A DNA stretch of 32,150 nt from Lobulomyces angularis (lineage: Eukaryota; Chytridiomycota; Chytridiomycetes; Lobulomycetales; Lobulomycetaceae), in contig JADHYX010000144.1 in the NCBI GenBank assembly GCA_027604685.1, forward strand, positions 17,886 to 50,035. The letters are read 5' to 3'. This document shows, piece by piece, positions 1 through 9,920 of this stretch. The notes under the pieces were generated by a model. The model saw only the letters and a list, made by a program, of their open reading frames with translations, searched no databases and had not been told where the DNA came from. Positions within the stretch are counted from its first letter, which is position 1. The number at the start of each line of letters is the position of its first letter. The position numbers and the translations under genes are program-made.

Positions 1-547
1 AAAAAAAAAAAAAAAAAAAAATATACAGAGGGTTTATATTAAAATATAAAAAAATTTTTAAAAAAAAAAGAAAGATGTTATATAAAAGTAGAAAACTAAA
101 AAACCGAAAATACCCATGTAAAAACGCGTTAAAAAAATTATATATTTTTTTTTTTTAAGGGGTTTTAAGCTGGGATTTAATTCACACAAAGAAAATTTAA
201 TTCTTATAAAGGAAAAAAATGCACGAAAATTTCAACAAAAGGTCTAAAACATAATGAATAAGCGACAGATCAATCATTCACCGTACTCGACCAGAAGCTT
301 TAATGAACAGTCTCCGTTTTATTCAAAAACTTTAAACCCAAAACAACACACAAAAAAAAAAAAAAACTGAACCACTAAAAAAAAAAAAACAAATAAAAAA
401 AAACCCAAAAAAAAAAATAAATTTTATAATATTTTTATTTTTTTTTTTTTTGTATATTTTATTTTATTTTTAATTTTTTTTTTCTATTTTTTAATTTTTT
501 TTATTAAAAAAAAAAAAAATTAATTAACAATAATAAAAGGTCTTTTG
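1..547. other. AT-rich upstream flank, no gene seen
   Basis: This stretch opens with a run of more than 20 A and is mostly A and T homopolymers. A short patch of ordinary complexity at about 230-345 carries no open frame I can support. It probably holds the promoter and 5' untranslated region of the glycosyltransferase that starts at 548. No tRNA, repeat family or transposon end was recognised. Confidence 0.5.
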
Positions 548-2943
548 ATGCTGGCTGTATTAATTTTTTCAACAGTTTCTGCTGCATTTTTTTTTATATC
601 CAAATTTAAAAGAGTAGTAAAACAGGATCAACATAGATCAATTTTTATCGAAACCCACAACCAAATTATACCAGAAGAGTTAAATCTCGAAAACTCAAAT
701 TTATATGGCGACCAAGACGAATTGCAAGAAAAATTTGAGGAGGACTTTCAGATAAAATTAAATTTTGACAATTTGAAAAAAGGAGAAAAAGTAGAAGATG
801 TAGCTCCAAAAAAAGACAATGATATAGTAAATGTTTTGGATGCAGATACTGAAAATGAATCAAAAGAGGATGTGAATGAGGAACTTTCTGTCATTGGTCC
901 TGTTAACGAAGATGTAATTGAGGAATTTTCTAATATCGTTGGTCCTGTTAAGGAAGAAAGTGTTGAAAATCTTACTTCTCACAGCAAATTCAGTCAAAAG
1001 CGATTTTTTTACCCAAAAAACAAAAAGCATCTTGATAAAAGTAATGACCCACTTAATGCAAATATTGAGGAAATTTTTATTGAGGATAAAAACTTGAAAT
1101 CAGATGATTTGAATGTTGATGATGATGATGATAAAAATGCGGTTGATAATGTAAATCATGAAAAAAAAAAATAAAATAAAATAAAATAAAAAACAGAAAA
1201 ATAAAAGTTAAAAGAAATTTAAAATTTTTAAGCCTTAACCATATATTATATAAAAAAAAAATATAGCAACTAAATTTTATTTTTTTATTTCTTTTTAGTT
1301 GAATGAAGAAAAAAATTTTTCCAATAATATTCCTAGATTAAATGTTGCATTAAGTACCGAAATAAAACCTATCAAAACCAAGGATGAATCATTTTCAAGC
1401 TTTGCTGTTGCATTGAAAACCGGTAGAGAAACTGCTGCTGACAGAGTTCCAATTCAACTACTGACGTTTTTAAAAAAGATGAAGAATGTAATTTTAATTG
1501 GTGAATCTCCAGTGAATGTGGGAAATGTTATAGTAGAAGATGTATACACAGATCTTTATAAGAAAGAACAGGATTTTAAATTATTGGATTTAGTAAAAAA
1601 TAACAATACCAAAGCAACCACCAAGAATACCAGAAAACATCTTGCTATAACTCCAATGACTTCCAAATTAAAAGACAATTCTGGAAACAACAAAATTATT
1701 CCTGATAATAACTCTGCTGGTTGGAAAGCAGATGCTCATAAAAATTTACCAGTAAATTTAAAAAATAACTTTAACTTTTTTACTTAAACTTGATCTAACT
1801 TTTTATTTTTTTTAAGGGCTTCAAATTACTCTACAAAAATTTTCCTGATGCTGAATGGTATTTTATGATAGATGATGATACGTACATATTTTTTGATAAC
1901 ATATACGAACAACTTTCGCAACTAAATCCTGACGATGTAATTTAAAAAAAAAATAAATTAAACATTTTTTAATAATCAATAATAATTTTATAAATTTTTA
2001 ATAATAACAAAAAAAAAAAAAATTTAAAAAAATTTTTTAGTTGCATTACATTGGAAACGCAAATAATTTTGTTGGTTGTGACAAGGTTGTTAAAATGGGT
2101 AACTTAAAAAAAAAACTAAAAAATTGTAATTTTTACTAATATCTTTTTATTAGGTGATGGAATTCCTTTTGCACATGGTAACCTTCTAAAAAGATTAGTA
2201 TTTTTTTTTTTTTAAAAAAAAATAACTTTAGGTGGATCTGGTATTGTAGTCTCCAGAGGAGCATTAAAAAAGATGTTGACTGTTGTAGATTCATGCATTA
2301 GTTCATACAAAGACTGCTGGGCAGGAGATGTTCGAACAGCATTATGCATGCGAGATGCAGGAATATTACTAGAAATGCGACTACCAGGTACATTTAAATA
2401 TTTAACAATGATTATTAAATTAGTTTTATTTTTTTTTTTAAGGATTTAATTCAGATCCCCCAAATATTATAGATGGTCATTGGCCAACTAATCCTTGCCT
2501 GACACCTCTTTCATACCATCATTTATTAAATTGGCAAATCCAATCACTTTTTGATGTCGAAGAAAAGTCCAAAAAGTCAAGAAACAGTCTTACCACTTAT
2601 TCAGACATTTTGGAAGAATTTCGATACTTAGAGCAGAGTTTTTTTGATGAAAAGTGGAAAGCCAATACAAATCGAAGAGGTTATGATTACCGAAGTGTCT
2701 TATTTAAAGGATTTCCAAGGTTAAATTTTTTTAATAAAAAGAAAGTTAAATTTTTTTTTTTTTAGTATTAAAGATGCAGCAAATGAATGCTACAAGCTTT
2801 GTTTGGAGGAAGAGCGATGTCGCTCTTGGGTCTTTGATGCCGACAAATGTTGGTTGAAAGATGGCATTCCAAGATTGTTTGCCCAAGATGACAGCTACAG
2901 TGGTGTCGTTGATAAGGAATACATGTGCAATGAAAATAAATAA
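548..2943 (+). CDS. GT31 fringe/C1GALT-like glycosyltransferase with C-terminal PAN-like domain
   Basis: Eight exons (548-1150, 1299-1751, 1817-1936, 2041-2098, 2154-2177, 2232-2387, 2443-2719, 2766-2943) give 622 residues. Residues 1-18 are hydrophobic and followed by lysines and arginine, a type II signal anchor typical of Golgi glycosyltransferases. Residues 25-200 form an acidic, low-complexity stem. The catalytic region (about 225-500) contains VILIGESP, DVYTDLY, the metal-binding DDD at 371-373 in a WYFMIDDDTY context, a GGSG loop near 420, CWAGDV near 448-453 and HWPTNPC at 484-490, all as in fringe and core-1 beta-1,3-galactosyltransferases. Residues 565-622 have the Cys spacing of a PAN/Apple-like module (C572, C576, C582, C592, C619). 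The donor and acceptor sugars cannot be read from sequence; transfer from a UDP-sugar to a protein-linked glycan in the Golgi is the family expectation. The PAN assignment is less certain than the GT31 assignment. Confidence 0.85.
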
Positions 2944-4176
2944 AAATTATACAATGATATTTATAAATATAAAATAGATTTAGATAGAGTGTAGAATATA
3001 AAAATAGAAAAATTTGTAACATTGAAAAAAAAAAAAATAAAGTAAAAATAAAAAAAAGTTAAAAAGTTTAAAGAAAACAAAAACAATAAAATTGAATTAA
3101 AAATGAAAATTAAAATAAAAAAAAAATGAAATAAAAGAAAAAATATAAAAAAAATTTAAAAATTTCATTTCAAAAATTTTTATAGTAATTTAACCTAGTT
3201 TAAAAGGCATATACTTTAAAAGAGATTTAAAGTAATTATTACGTAAGTTGTGTAAGTTTGATGAAGTGTTCATGTGGTTAAAAAAAAAAAATAAAAGGGA
3301 GTTTTTTTGACTTCTGAAAATTAAAATTATGGAAGAAGTAAAATGAATTCAAAAATAAAGAAGAAACAAGTGAAGAATAATTTAAACAAAAGTAAACGTA
3401 ATTGCATGATATTTAGAGTATTTATGATACTAGTAGTGTATTCTGTGTTATCGCAGTAAATTTTAAAAAAAGAAAAGGAATTATTATCTTAATAGTATCA
3501 TAAATTCATAATTACAAAACATTTAGTAAGATTACTCCCGAGTCAGCTGCAGACTAGAATGTAGATTTATAGAGAATTGTACTAGAATTGTAGATTGGAA
3601 CGAATTAGATTAGCTACTTACCTGTAATTTTCTGTAATTACGCTTATTTTTTTTTGAAGTTCTGATGCAGGGTTAATCGTAGAACAGTCGTAGAATATAG
3701 TCGTAGAATAGAAAATTACAATTGAGTATAAAGAATCGAAACAAAGATCCAATTAAATAAGGTAGCCAATCTGGCTCTTTTTTTTCCTGCCACCAACCCT
3801 GGATCCATAGTGTTCATTTGTGCTTATGTTTTCGTGAAATTGTGCTGCAAAAATCCCTCACCCAAGCTGGAAGCAAATCAGTTTCAAATAATAAATTACA
3901 CAAATTTTCCAAATGTCACAAAAAAAATTCTACTTTTTAAATTCTAGTACCTTTAAGTCTTTTTATTCTAATTCAAAAATTCTTTTTGCTGGTTATGTTT
4001 TGGATAGGGCAAAAAGAAAAATTGCAGAATTGTGATAAACTTAACAGAATTTGATAAACTTAAAAAAATCACACAAAAAAAACAGAACTTTTATATTTTT
4101 TTTTTATATAAATAAGAATAAAATTTTTTAAATTATTAAATTTAAATAGACTAAAAAATTAAAATACCCAAAAAAA
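2944..4176. other. Intergenic region, about 1.2 kb, no gene seen
   Basis: The first 250 bases are A-rich 3' flank of the glycosyltransferase. From about 3180 to 3960 the sequence is of ordinary complexity, unlike the homopolymer-rich spacers elsewhere, and includes a GC-richer patch at about 3765-3885. I checked it for open frames and tRNA-like stems and found nothing convincing. It may be the promoter region of the LVIVD gene at 4177 or contain an unrecognised non-coding RNA. Confidence 0.45.
3677..3708. repeat. Three short direct repeats of TCGTAGAA
   Basis: The octamer TCGTAGAA occurs at 3677, 3688 and 3701, spaced 11 and 13 bases apart. The last two copies extend to the 12-mer AGTCGTAGAATA. 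They lie about 470 bases upstream of the LVIVD-protein start. A clustered factor-binding site or a decayed tandem repeat would both explain them. Confidence 0.5.
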
Positions 4177-5815
4177 ATGTTATTAGAATTGTATACTACT
4201 GCCTTACTAGTTCTTTCTTCGTTTGGTGCTTCATTACCAACAGCACCTCCTCTTAAATGTGTTGGTAGATGCGATTTAAACATAGCACCCCTTCCATTGA
4301 GTAAAGTTCAAATAAAGTAAAAAAAAAAATTCTAACTCTAAAAAAAAAAAAAATGTGTAGTTGATGGCAAAAATCCCCACGAGTACATGATGTGGTCAAT
4401 GATTGAAAGTTTCAAAGAATTGGATGCAGTTTATGGTGAAAACAGCAAACTTTCTGCTCCCTTAGAGGTACCAGTAGTGGATGTAACTGGTGGTGTAGTT
4501 GCTTGTGAAAATGGATTTGCCGCTGGATATCCTTGCAAAAACATTGATTTATTAAGTTTCCTATCCCACAGATCAATGGGTGCTACTACTGGAAACGATA
4601 TTTGGGGTTGGACTGATCCATTAACTAACAAAGAATACGCTATTGTTTGCCAAACTGATGGTAACATATCCAAATTTTAGTTTAATTTTCTAAACCTTCC
4701 TTAGGTACTGCCTTTGTAGATGTTACTGATCCTCTGAATCCAGTGGCTTTGGGTAGACTTAAAACTCACACCACTTCTTCTTCATGTATATTCAAATTTT
4801 AGTAGGAATTGTTAATTTTTTTTTTTTTATAGGGAGGGATGCTAAAGTTTACAAAGATCACGCTTACATTGTTAGTGAAGCTTCAAATCATGGAGTTCAA
4901 GTTTTTGATTTGACACAACTTAGAAATGTTACTACACCCGGTCCAAACAATAAGTTTACTGAATCTGGCTACTTGGGTGCTACAGGTCGTTGTCACAACA
5001 TCGCTATTAATGAAGAAACTGGATTTGGTTACTGTGTTGGTTCTGTCAGTACTTGTAATGCTGGTCTCCATATATTAGACCTTTCTGATCTAAAGAATCC
5101 AAAAAGTGTGGGTTGCTTTGGCGATGATGGCTATGTGCATGATTCTCAAGTGGTAATTTATAGAGGACCAGACTCAAGATATAAAGGTCGTGAAATTGCC
5201 TTCAACTATAATACTAATCACCTACTTATATTGGTAAAAATAAATAAAAAAAAAAAAAAATTATTAAATCAATATTTTTAAGGACATTACTGACAAGTCA
5301 CATCCAGTTATCATCTCAAGAACTTCTTATGCCGGTTACGGTTATACCCATCAAGGTTGGCTTTTGGAAGATCATACTTACATCCTGTAAATTTTATAAA
5401 AAAAAATTGTAAATTTATTTAAATCTGTTCTTTTAGTATGGATGATGAACAAGACGAAATGAGAGATACTGCTAATTCTGGTGGACACACTGTCACTTAC
5501 ATTTTTAACGTTGAAAATTTGGAGCAACCTTATCTCACCTCCAAACACCTTTCTCCTGTTACATCAATCGATCATAACCAATACGTATTAGGAGACTATA
5601 GTTATCAAAGTAACTACGCATCTGGTTTGAGGGTGGTAAACATTAAAAATATCAAGAGTAATGTTACTGAAGAAGCTGGCTTTTTCGATGTGCACCCTGA
5701 AGATGATAAAGTTTCATTTAGTGGCACTTGGTCAGTTTACCCATACTTTCCAAGTGGAAATATTGTTGTTAACAGTATAGAAAGAGGATTATTTGTTGTT
5801 AAAACTAAATTTTAG
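4177..5815 (+). CDS. Secreted LVIVD-repeat / choice-of-anchor B family protein
   Basis: Six exons (4177-4300, 4361-4660, 4705-4785, 4833-5233, 5283-5386, 5437-5815) encode 462 residues ending in TAG. An N-terminal signal peptide (about residues 1-19, a hydrophobic stretch ending SSFGAS) points to secretion. The body matches the choice-of-anchor B family. It has NDIWGWTDP near residue 120, then AFVDVTDPLNPVALGRL, SSSWRDAKVYKDHAYIVSEA, GVQVFDL, RCHNIAIN, HDSQVVIYRGPD and YTHQGWL. These are repeating blades of a seven-bladed beta-propeller-like fold. The first intron was set at 4301-4360 because the downstream GTAAAA donor at 4317 would run into an in-frame TGA. The molecular function of this family is not established; no catalytic residues are evident. 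It is the second of two + strand genes at the left edge, separated from the GT31 gene by 1.2 kb. Confidence 0.88.
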
Positions 5816-6063
5816 ACTTTTCTTCAATTATTATTTTTGTATATTATATTTTTTATAAAGTTGATTATTTTTTTTGTAAAAAAAAAAAAATTAGAAGAGT
5901 ATAAAGAATAAAAACAAATTTTTCTTAATATATTAAAAACTTTTAAGTTCATGAACAGTAAAAAAATAATAAAAATCAATTAGTTACCTTTTAAATGTAT
6001 ATAACAGAAAAATATCATTTAAATATTATATTTATATATTTAATATAAAAAAAGAAAAAAGGC

Positions 6064-6942
6064 TTAAATCAAATATGGTATGAGCAGTTTGGTATTATCA
6101 ACATATTCAATCCACTCCTTTCCAAATTCTTTTTTTAAAAAACTTTCTTCCCTTTCTAAAAAAAAAAAATAAAATAAAAAAATGAGAAAAATTTCCTTTT
6201 TTGTTTTTTACTTATTCTTCTTGCAATTAGGGGAATAAAAAAAATGTTAAAAAGTAAAGGACTGTATATGCATGCAAATTCAATAAATTTTAATAAAGCG
6301 GCTGGAATAGAAAAATTAAAGTTATTTTGTAAAAAACTATTTGTAATTCCTGTCAGTAATGGTAGATAAAACTTTGCAGGCCTACATAAAAACAAATTGC
6401 TTTAAAAAAATACCAAAAAAAAAAAAATTAAAACCTTGAGACAAACACTATAATAAAAAATTGCAATGCAAAATATAATCCTGTGTAAGAAGGATGTCTA
6501 ACATACTTGAATGGGCCAGACTACCGAAAAATTAATTTTGGAATGTTAAAAAATTATTTTAAATTTATAAAAATTATGAATATACCTTGACTAGTCGATG
6601 GTCACTTCTTATGGTAACTTGAAAAGTAAAGAACTTGTCTAAGGATCTGTAAGCCCACAATCTAAACTCACAACTTACCAAACACAAAAATGTTAAGATA
6701 AAGTCTTCATATTCCCACTTGTAGGTAGTTGTTTTCATTAAATAGTAATTTAAAAAACAGAAGAAACTGTAATGTATTAATCCAGTTACTAATAAACCGT
6801 ATTCGATAAAAAAATTAATAGCAGGTAAAAAATTATTCTCGAGCAAAATTTTATCCGTACTGCTAGGTTTATTTGGTGATTTTGATATTTTAACCATTTT
6901 ATTAAAGGTTAATATTGTTAAAATGGAAGCTGCAATGTTCAT
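6064..6942 (-). CDS. Isoprenylcysteine carboxyl methyltransferase (ICMT)-like membrane protein
   Basis: Four exons on the minus strand (6942-6586, 6520-6435, 6381-6212, 6155-6064) encode 234 residues. Hydrophobic segments fit a small multi-pass ER protein. The SAM-dependent methyltransferase core reads FFTFQVTIRSDHRLVKSGPF and then KYVRHPSYTGLYFALQ (124-139), where RHPSYTG is the conserved ICMT/phospholipid-methyltransferase motif. The C-terminus has REESFLKKEFGKEWIEY (206-222), the conserved second substrate and cofactor element. The expected reaction is carboxyl methylation of prenylated C-terminal cysteine. The start was placed at the ATG at 6942 because the same frame has a stop just upstream. 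Divergence from Ste14 leaves room for a related ICMT-family methyltransferase of unknown substrate. The gene ends 248 bases from the convergent LVIVD gene. Confidence 0.8.
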
Positions 6943-7136
6943 GATGTTTTTTATTTTCAAAAAAAATTTAAAAATTTTATTGAGGAGAATAACAATTTCC
7001 CGAATAAAAAAATTTTGAAATGTAAACTGGAGCAGATTTATTGATTTCTATCGCAATATTGAATTAAATAAAAAATTGAAATTTCATTTTTTTTTTTTTT
7101 TTAAAAGTGCACATATTAAAAATGTGATACTTTTGG

Positions 7137-8901
7137 TTAGCTGTTTTTAATTACATTTCTATAGTAGTCTACTGATAAAACTGAGGCATAAGACCACGTT
7201 AAATTTGGTGCACTTAACTGTTTACCATTATGCCTTGAGAATTGTTCCTTCATTGTTCCAGGGCTCCCGCCCACGTACTTTTTAACTGTTCTAACTGTAT
7301 TCTCTGCTGAAACGAGCAATCTTGACACAATATTGTTAGATTGCTCTGAATTAGGTTGGTAAGTTTTGTCCAATTCTAATTTACTCATGTCCGCTCCAAT
7401 AAATTCAAAAAATGGCAGATTCAGTTTTGTTATGGTTACTGGTTTACTTTGAAAAAGTAAAGCTGCCTTATAATACAACTCTGACACAGCGAGTGTAGTC
7501 AAAAACCAAGGATTTCCTTCATCTTTTGAGTGATCCGGAGAATCGTAAATTGTGCCATTGTATAAGTCAGCTAAGTATTGTACAAAGTAAAGAAAGTTTT
7601 CATAAAAAAATGTTTAAGATTAATATGTATACTTAAATATCTCCCTACTGATACACCCAATGGTAAGTTGTTAGAATCAAACTTGATTTGATTGATCTCA
7701 TAAGTTTTTTCATTTAAAAAATCCAACTGAAGTTGCAAAACAGTTGAAAGTACTTTATCCGAAATTGGGCTATAAAAATCTTCTTGATGATTATAGGAGT
7801 GTAATATGGCGAGAATAGTAGCAATGTTGCGTTGAGTTCTTGGACCTAAAAAGAAATTGTTCATTCAATGAAATTTTCAATTTTTACGTTCTGGAGTCGA
7901 ATTTAATTCAATCTGTTCCATTATATAACCACCAGTTTCATTCCAATGTGCTTCCAATGATTTCTCTAGATTTTTCACTTGTAAAGTGTAGTATCCAGCA
8001 GCTCCAGCGTCATTAAATTTTTTGGCAAAACTTGCTCCATCTAGCAGTGCCCTTCTTATCACCATTCTAGTGTAAAAGTGATGGGCATCTATTTCTTCCC
8101 AAATATCAAAGCATTTATTGTACCCTAAACAAATTAATATTGTTACAAAATAAAAATAAAAATTTTTAATTTAATTCTACAATTGTGAGCAATATATTCC
8201 AAATCAGCTTTAATAACTGATTGAAAATTTGAAGGCGTATACAAAATATTCTTGACTTTTTCTACATCGCCAGTCTTTTGTATATACAAATTAGCAAATC
8301 TCATCAATGTTGATGCTCTTAAACCTGGGCCATCATTTTGCAACCTTCCCTTTTAATATAATAAAAAATTTAAATAAACTTTGTATTAATGCAAAAATGT
8401 TTTTAGAACCCATCCAAAACGCCAAATTGTACCATCCAGAAAGTATCTGGGTTCTCCTGGACCACCTTTTGCTTCACACTCATATTTTATATATGGTTGG
8501 CAGGGGCCCATCTTTTGTTGTTTACCGCTTAAGATAGCATAATCCCAAAACAAGTTTTCGTATGCTTGTTGTTCACTTCCCCATGATTTTTCATAAAGAC
8601 TAAGTAATGTATCCATTACTAAAGCAGAATCTCTAGTCCAATGGGAAAGATAGTCAGGTTCAGAGTTGTCAGTTTTGGCTATAATTTTTAAAAATATAAT
8701 AGTTTTAATGTTACCAGTGGCAGCAATAAGAATCCCATTTACACTATTAGGAGGATGTATACTGTTTTTAATTTTTATTGTTGAAAACGGTACTTGGACT
8801 TTTAACCAATCGTCAATATCCTTTGATAGAGAAGCATGGACATTGCAAGAAGCAATAAAAACCAATAATTGACTAAAAGAAATAAATTTTATTATATTCA
8901 T
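7137..8901 (-). CDS. Secreted glucoamylase, glycoside hydrolase family 15
   Basis: Six exons (8901-8715, 8678-8410, 8349-8181, 8124-7888, 7845-7633, 7570-7137) encode 502 residues. Residues 1-24 are a signal peptide. The GH15 landmarks are in order: PDYLSHWTRDSALVM (W76-D79), YFLDGTIWRFGWGRLQNDGP, then FDIWEEIDAHHF with the presumed catalytic acid E218. After these come GNPWFLTTLAVSELYY (377-392) and GTMKEQF with the presumed catalytic base E467. The protein ends with LTWSYASVL. It should release glucose from the non-reducing ends of starch or glycogen outside the cell. There is no linker or starch-binding domain after the catalytic module. Intron 1 (8679-8714) is only 36 nt, a multiple of three and stop-free; removing it restores the family's normal spacing before PDY. 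Intron 2 uses a weak GTTCTA donor. Confidence 0.92.
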
Positions 8902-9920
8902 TTTTAGTTTTTTTTTAAATATAATTTTTTTTTTTTTTTTAACAAAAGATGTATATTTTTTTTGTTTCTTTTATATAAAAACAAATTGTTTATTATTTGT
9001 ATATTTTCACTTTAAGTCGACATTTTGGTGGTTGTGGAGTAGAATGGGATGTTGACAATGACAAAAAGAGCAATAATGTAACGAAAAAAACACCAACAAT
9101 TAGAAACGACTTTCGATAGCTCCTAATTTATCTTAAACAAGTAAGGAATTTACTCTTTATATTCTTGGTAATTTACTATATTTCATAAGTATTGAAATAG
9201 TGAGTTCGCTGCCTATTTGATTTTTACAAATTTGGGACTTAATTTCACTTAATGATGCTTTCAATAATAAGATCTTATCTAATCACCAATATCTTGCTGC
9301 GATTCCCTTTTAATTTTAATTGCTATTTATCTCGTAAAACTGAACCTTTTGTTTCTAATGAAGTGTCGGGATGGTTTCCCCTTATCAAATTTACCAAGAT
9401 CGTCACAACTTATTCCTTTAATTTTTATTCCCTTTCTAACGATTATATTCAAATTTACATATTTTTATGAGATCTTATCACAAAACAAAAGTTGCTTAGC
9501 GACAAATTTTGTGTTTATTTCAAAAATATGGAAAATGGGGGGTATTTACCTGAATTTCGCAACGCAATTATTACCGATATCTCACATCTTTTTATTTCTT
9601 AACTTGTAATGGTCTCAGCAACTATTAGAGTACTGCGTAGAGTATTTCCCATCTAGTCCTTTGAAAGAATGAGTAATAAACAGATGGCTACAGGATTTGT
9701 TTACTTTATTGTCAATATCCTTAAGAGAATCTCTTCACTACTTGACTTGCAATTTGTTTAAATTCTATCTTTAAATTTTAGAAATATGCCAACCTCACCA
9801 TTTTTTAGGACAATTAAGTATTAAAATTTTTTATCATATTGTAAAATTTTTTACACCCTTCATTTCAATTGTAAATTTTTTTTTATTCACATCATAAGCA
9901 CTTTATAAATCGTTTCCACT
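8902..9920. promoter_or_regulatory. Shared divergent intergenic region between glucoamylase and hexosaminidase
   Basis: About 1 kb separates the two divergently transcribed glycosidase genes. Apart from T-rich DNA at 8910-8970, its complexity is higher than most spacers here. Open frames at 9252-9609 overlap each other, match nothing I recognise and lack plausible splice joins to the hexosaminidase. It presumably contains both promoters. It may also hide an unrecognised signal-peptide exon of the hexosaminidase, because the model at 9921 lacks one. Confidence 0.45.

Noticed and set aside
1..21. A run of more than 20 A at the left edge as a telomere, polyA tail or processed gene
   Set aside because: Equally long A and T runs occur throughout introns and spacers in this window, and no telomere-like repeat is present.
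4317..4360. GTAAAA donor at 4317 for the first intron of the LVIVD gene
   Set aside because: It leads to an in-frame TGA after the acceptor at 4360. The GTAAAG donor at 4301 gives a clean join.
4431..4673. Long antisense open frame opposite the LVIVD exon, and similar antisense frames elsewhere (666-863, 2768-3022, 21201-21488, 21997-22248)
   Set aside because: Each lies opposite an exon, or overlaps one, of a well-supported gene, and none resembles a known protein. They are shadows of the coding strand.
6064..6942. ICMT gene looking broken into two unrelated open frames
   Set aside because: Three short introns join the pieces in consistent phases and restore RHPSYTG and the C-terminal motif.
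9252..9609. Two overlapping open frames of 72 and 86 codons upstream of the hexosaminidase
   Set aside because: They overlap in different frames, match no family I recognise, and neither joins the GH20 exons with a sensible intron length. They are most likely chance frames in non-coding DNA.
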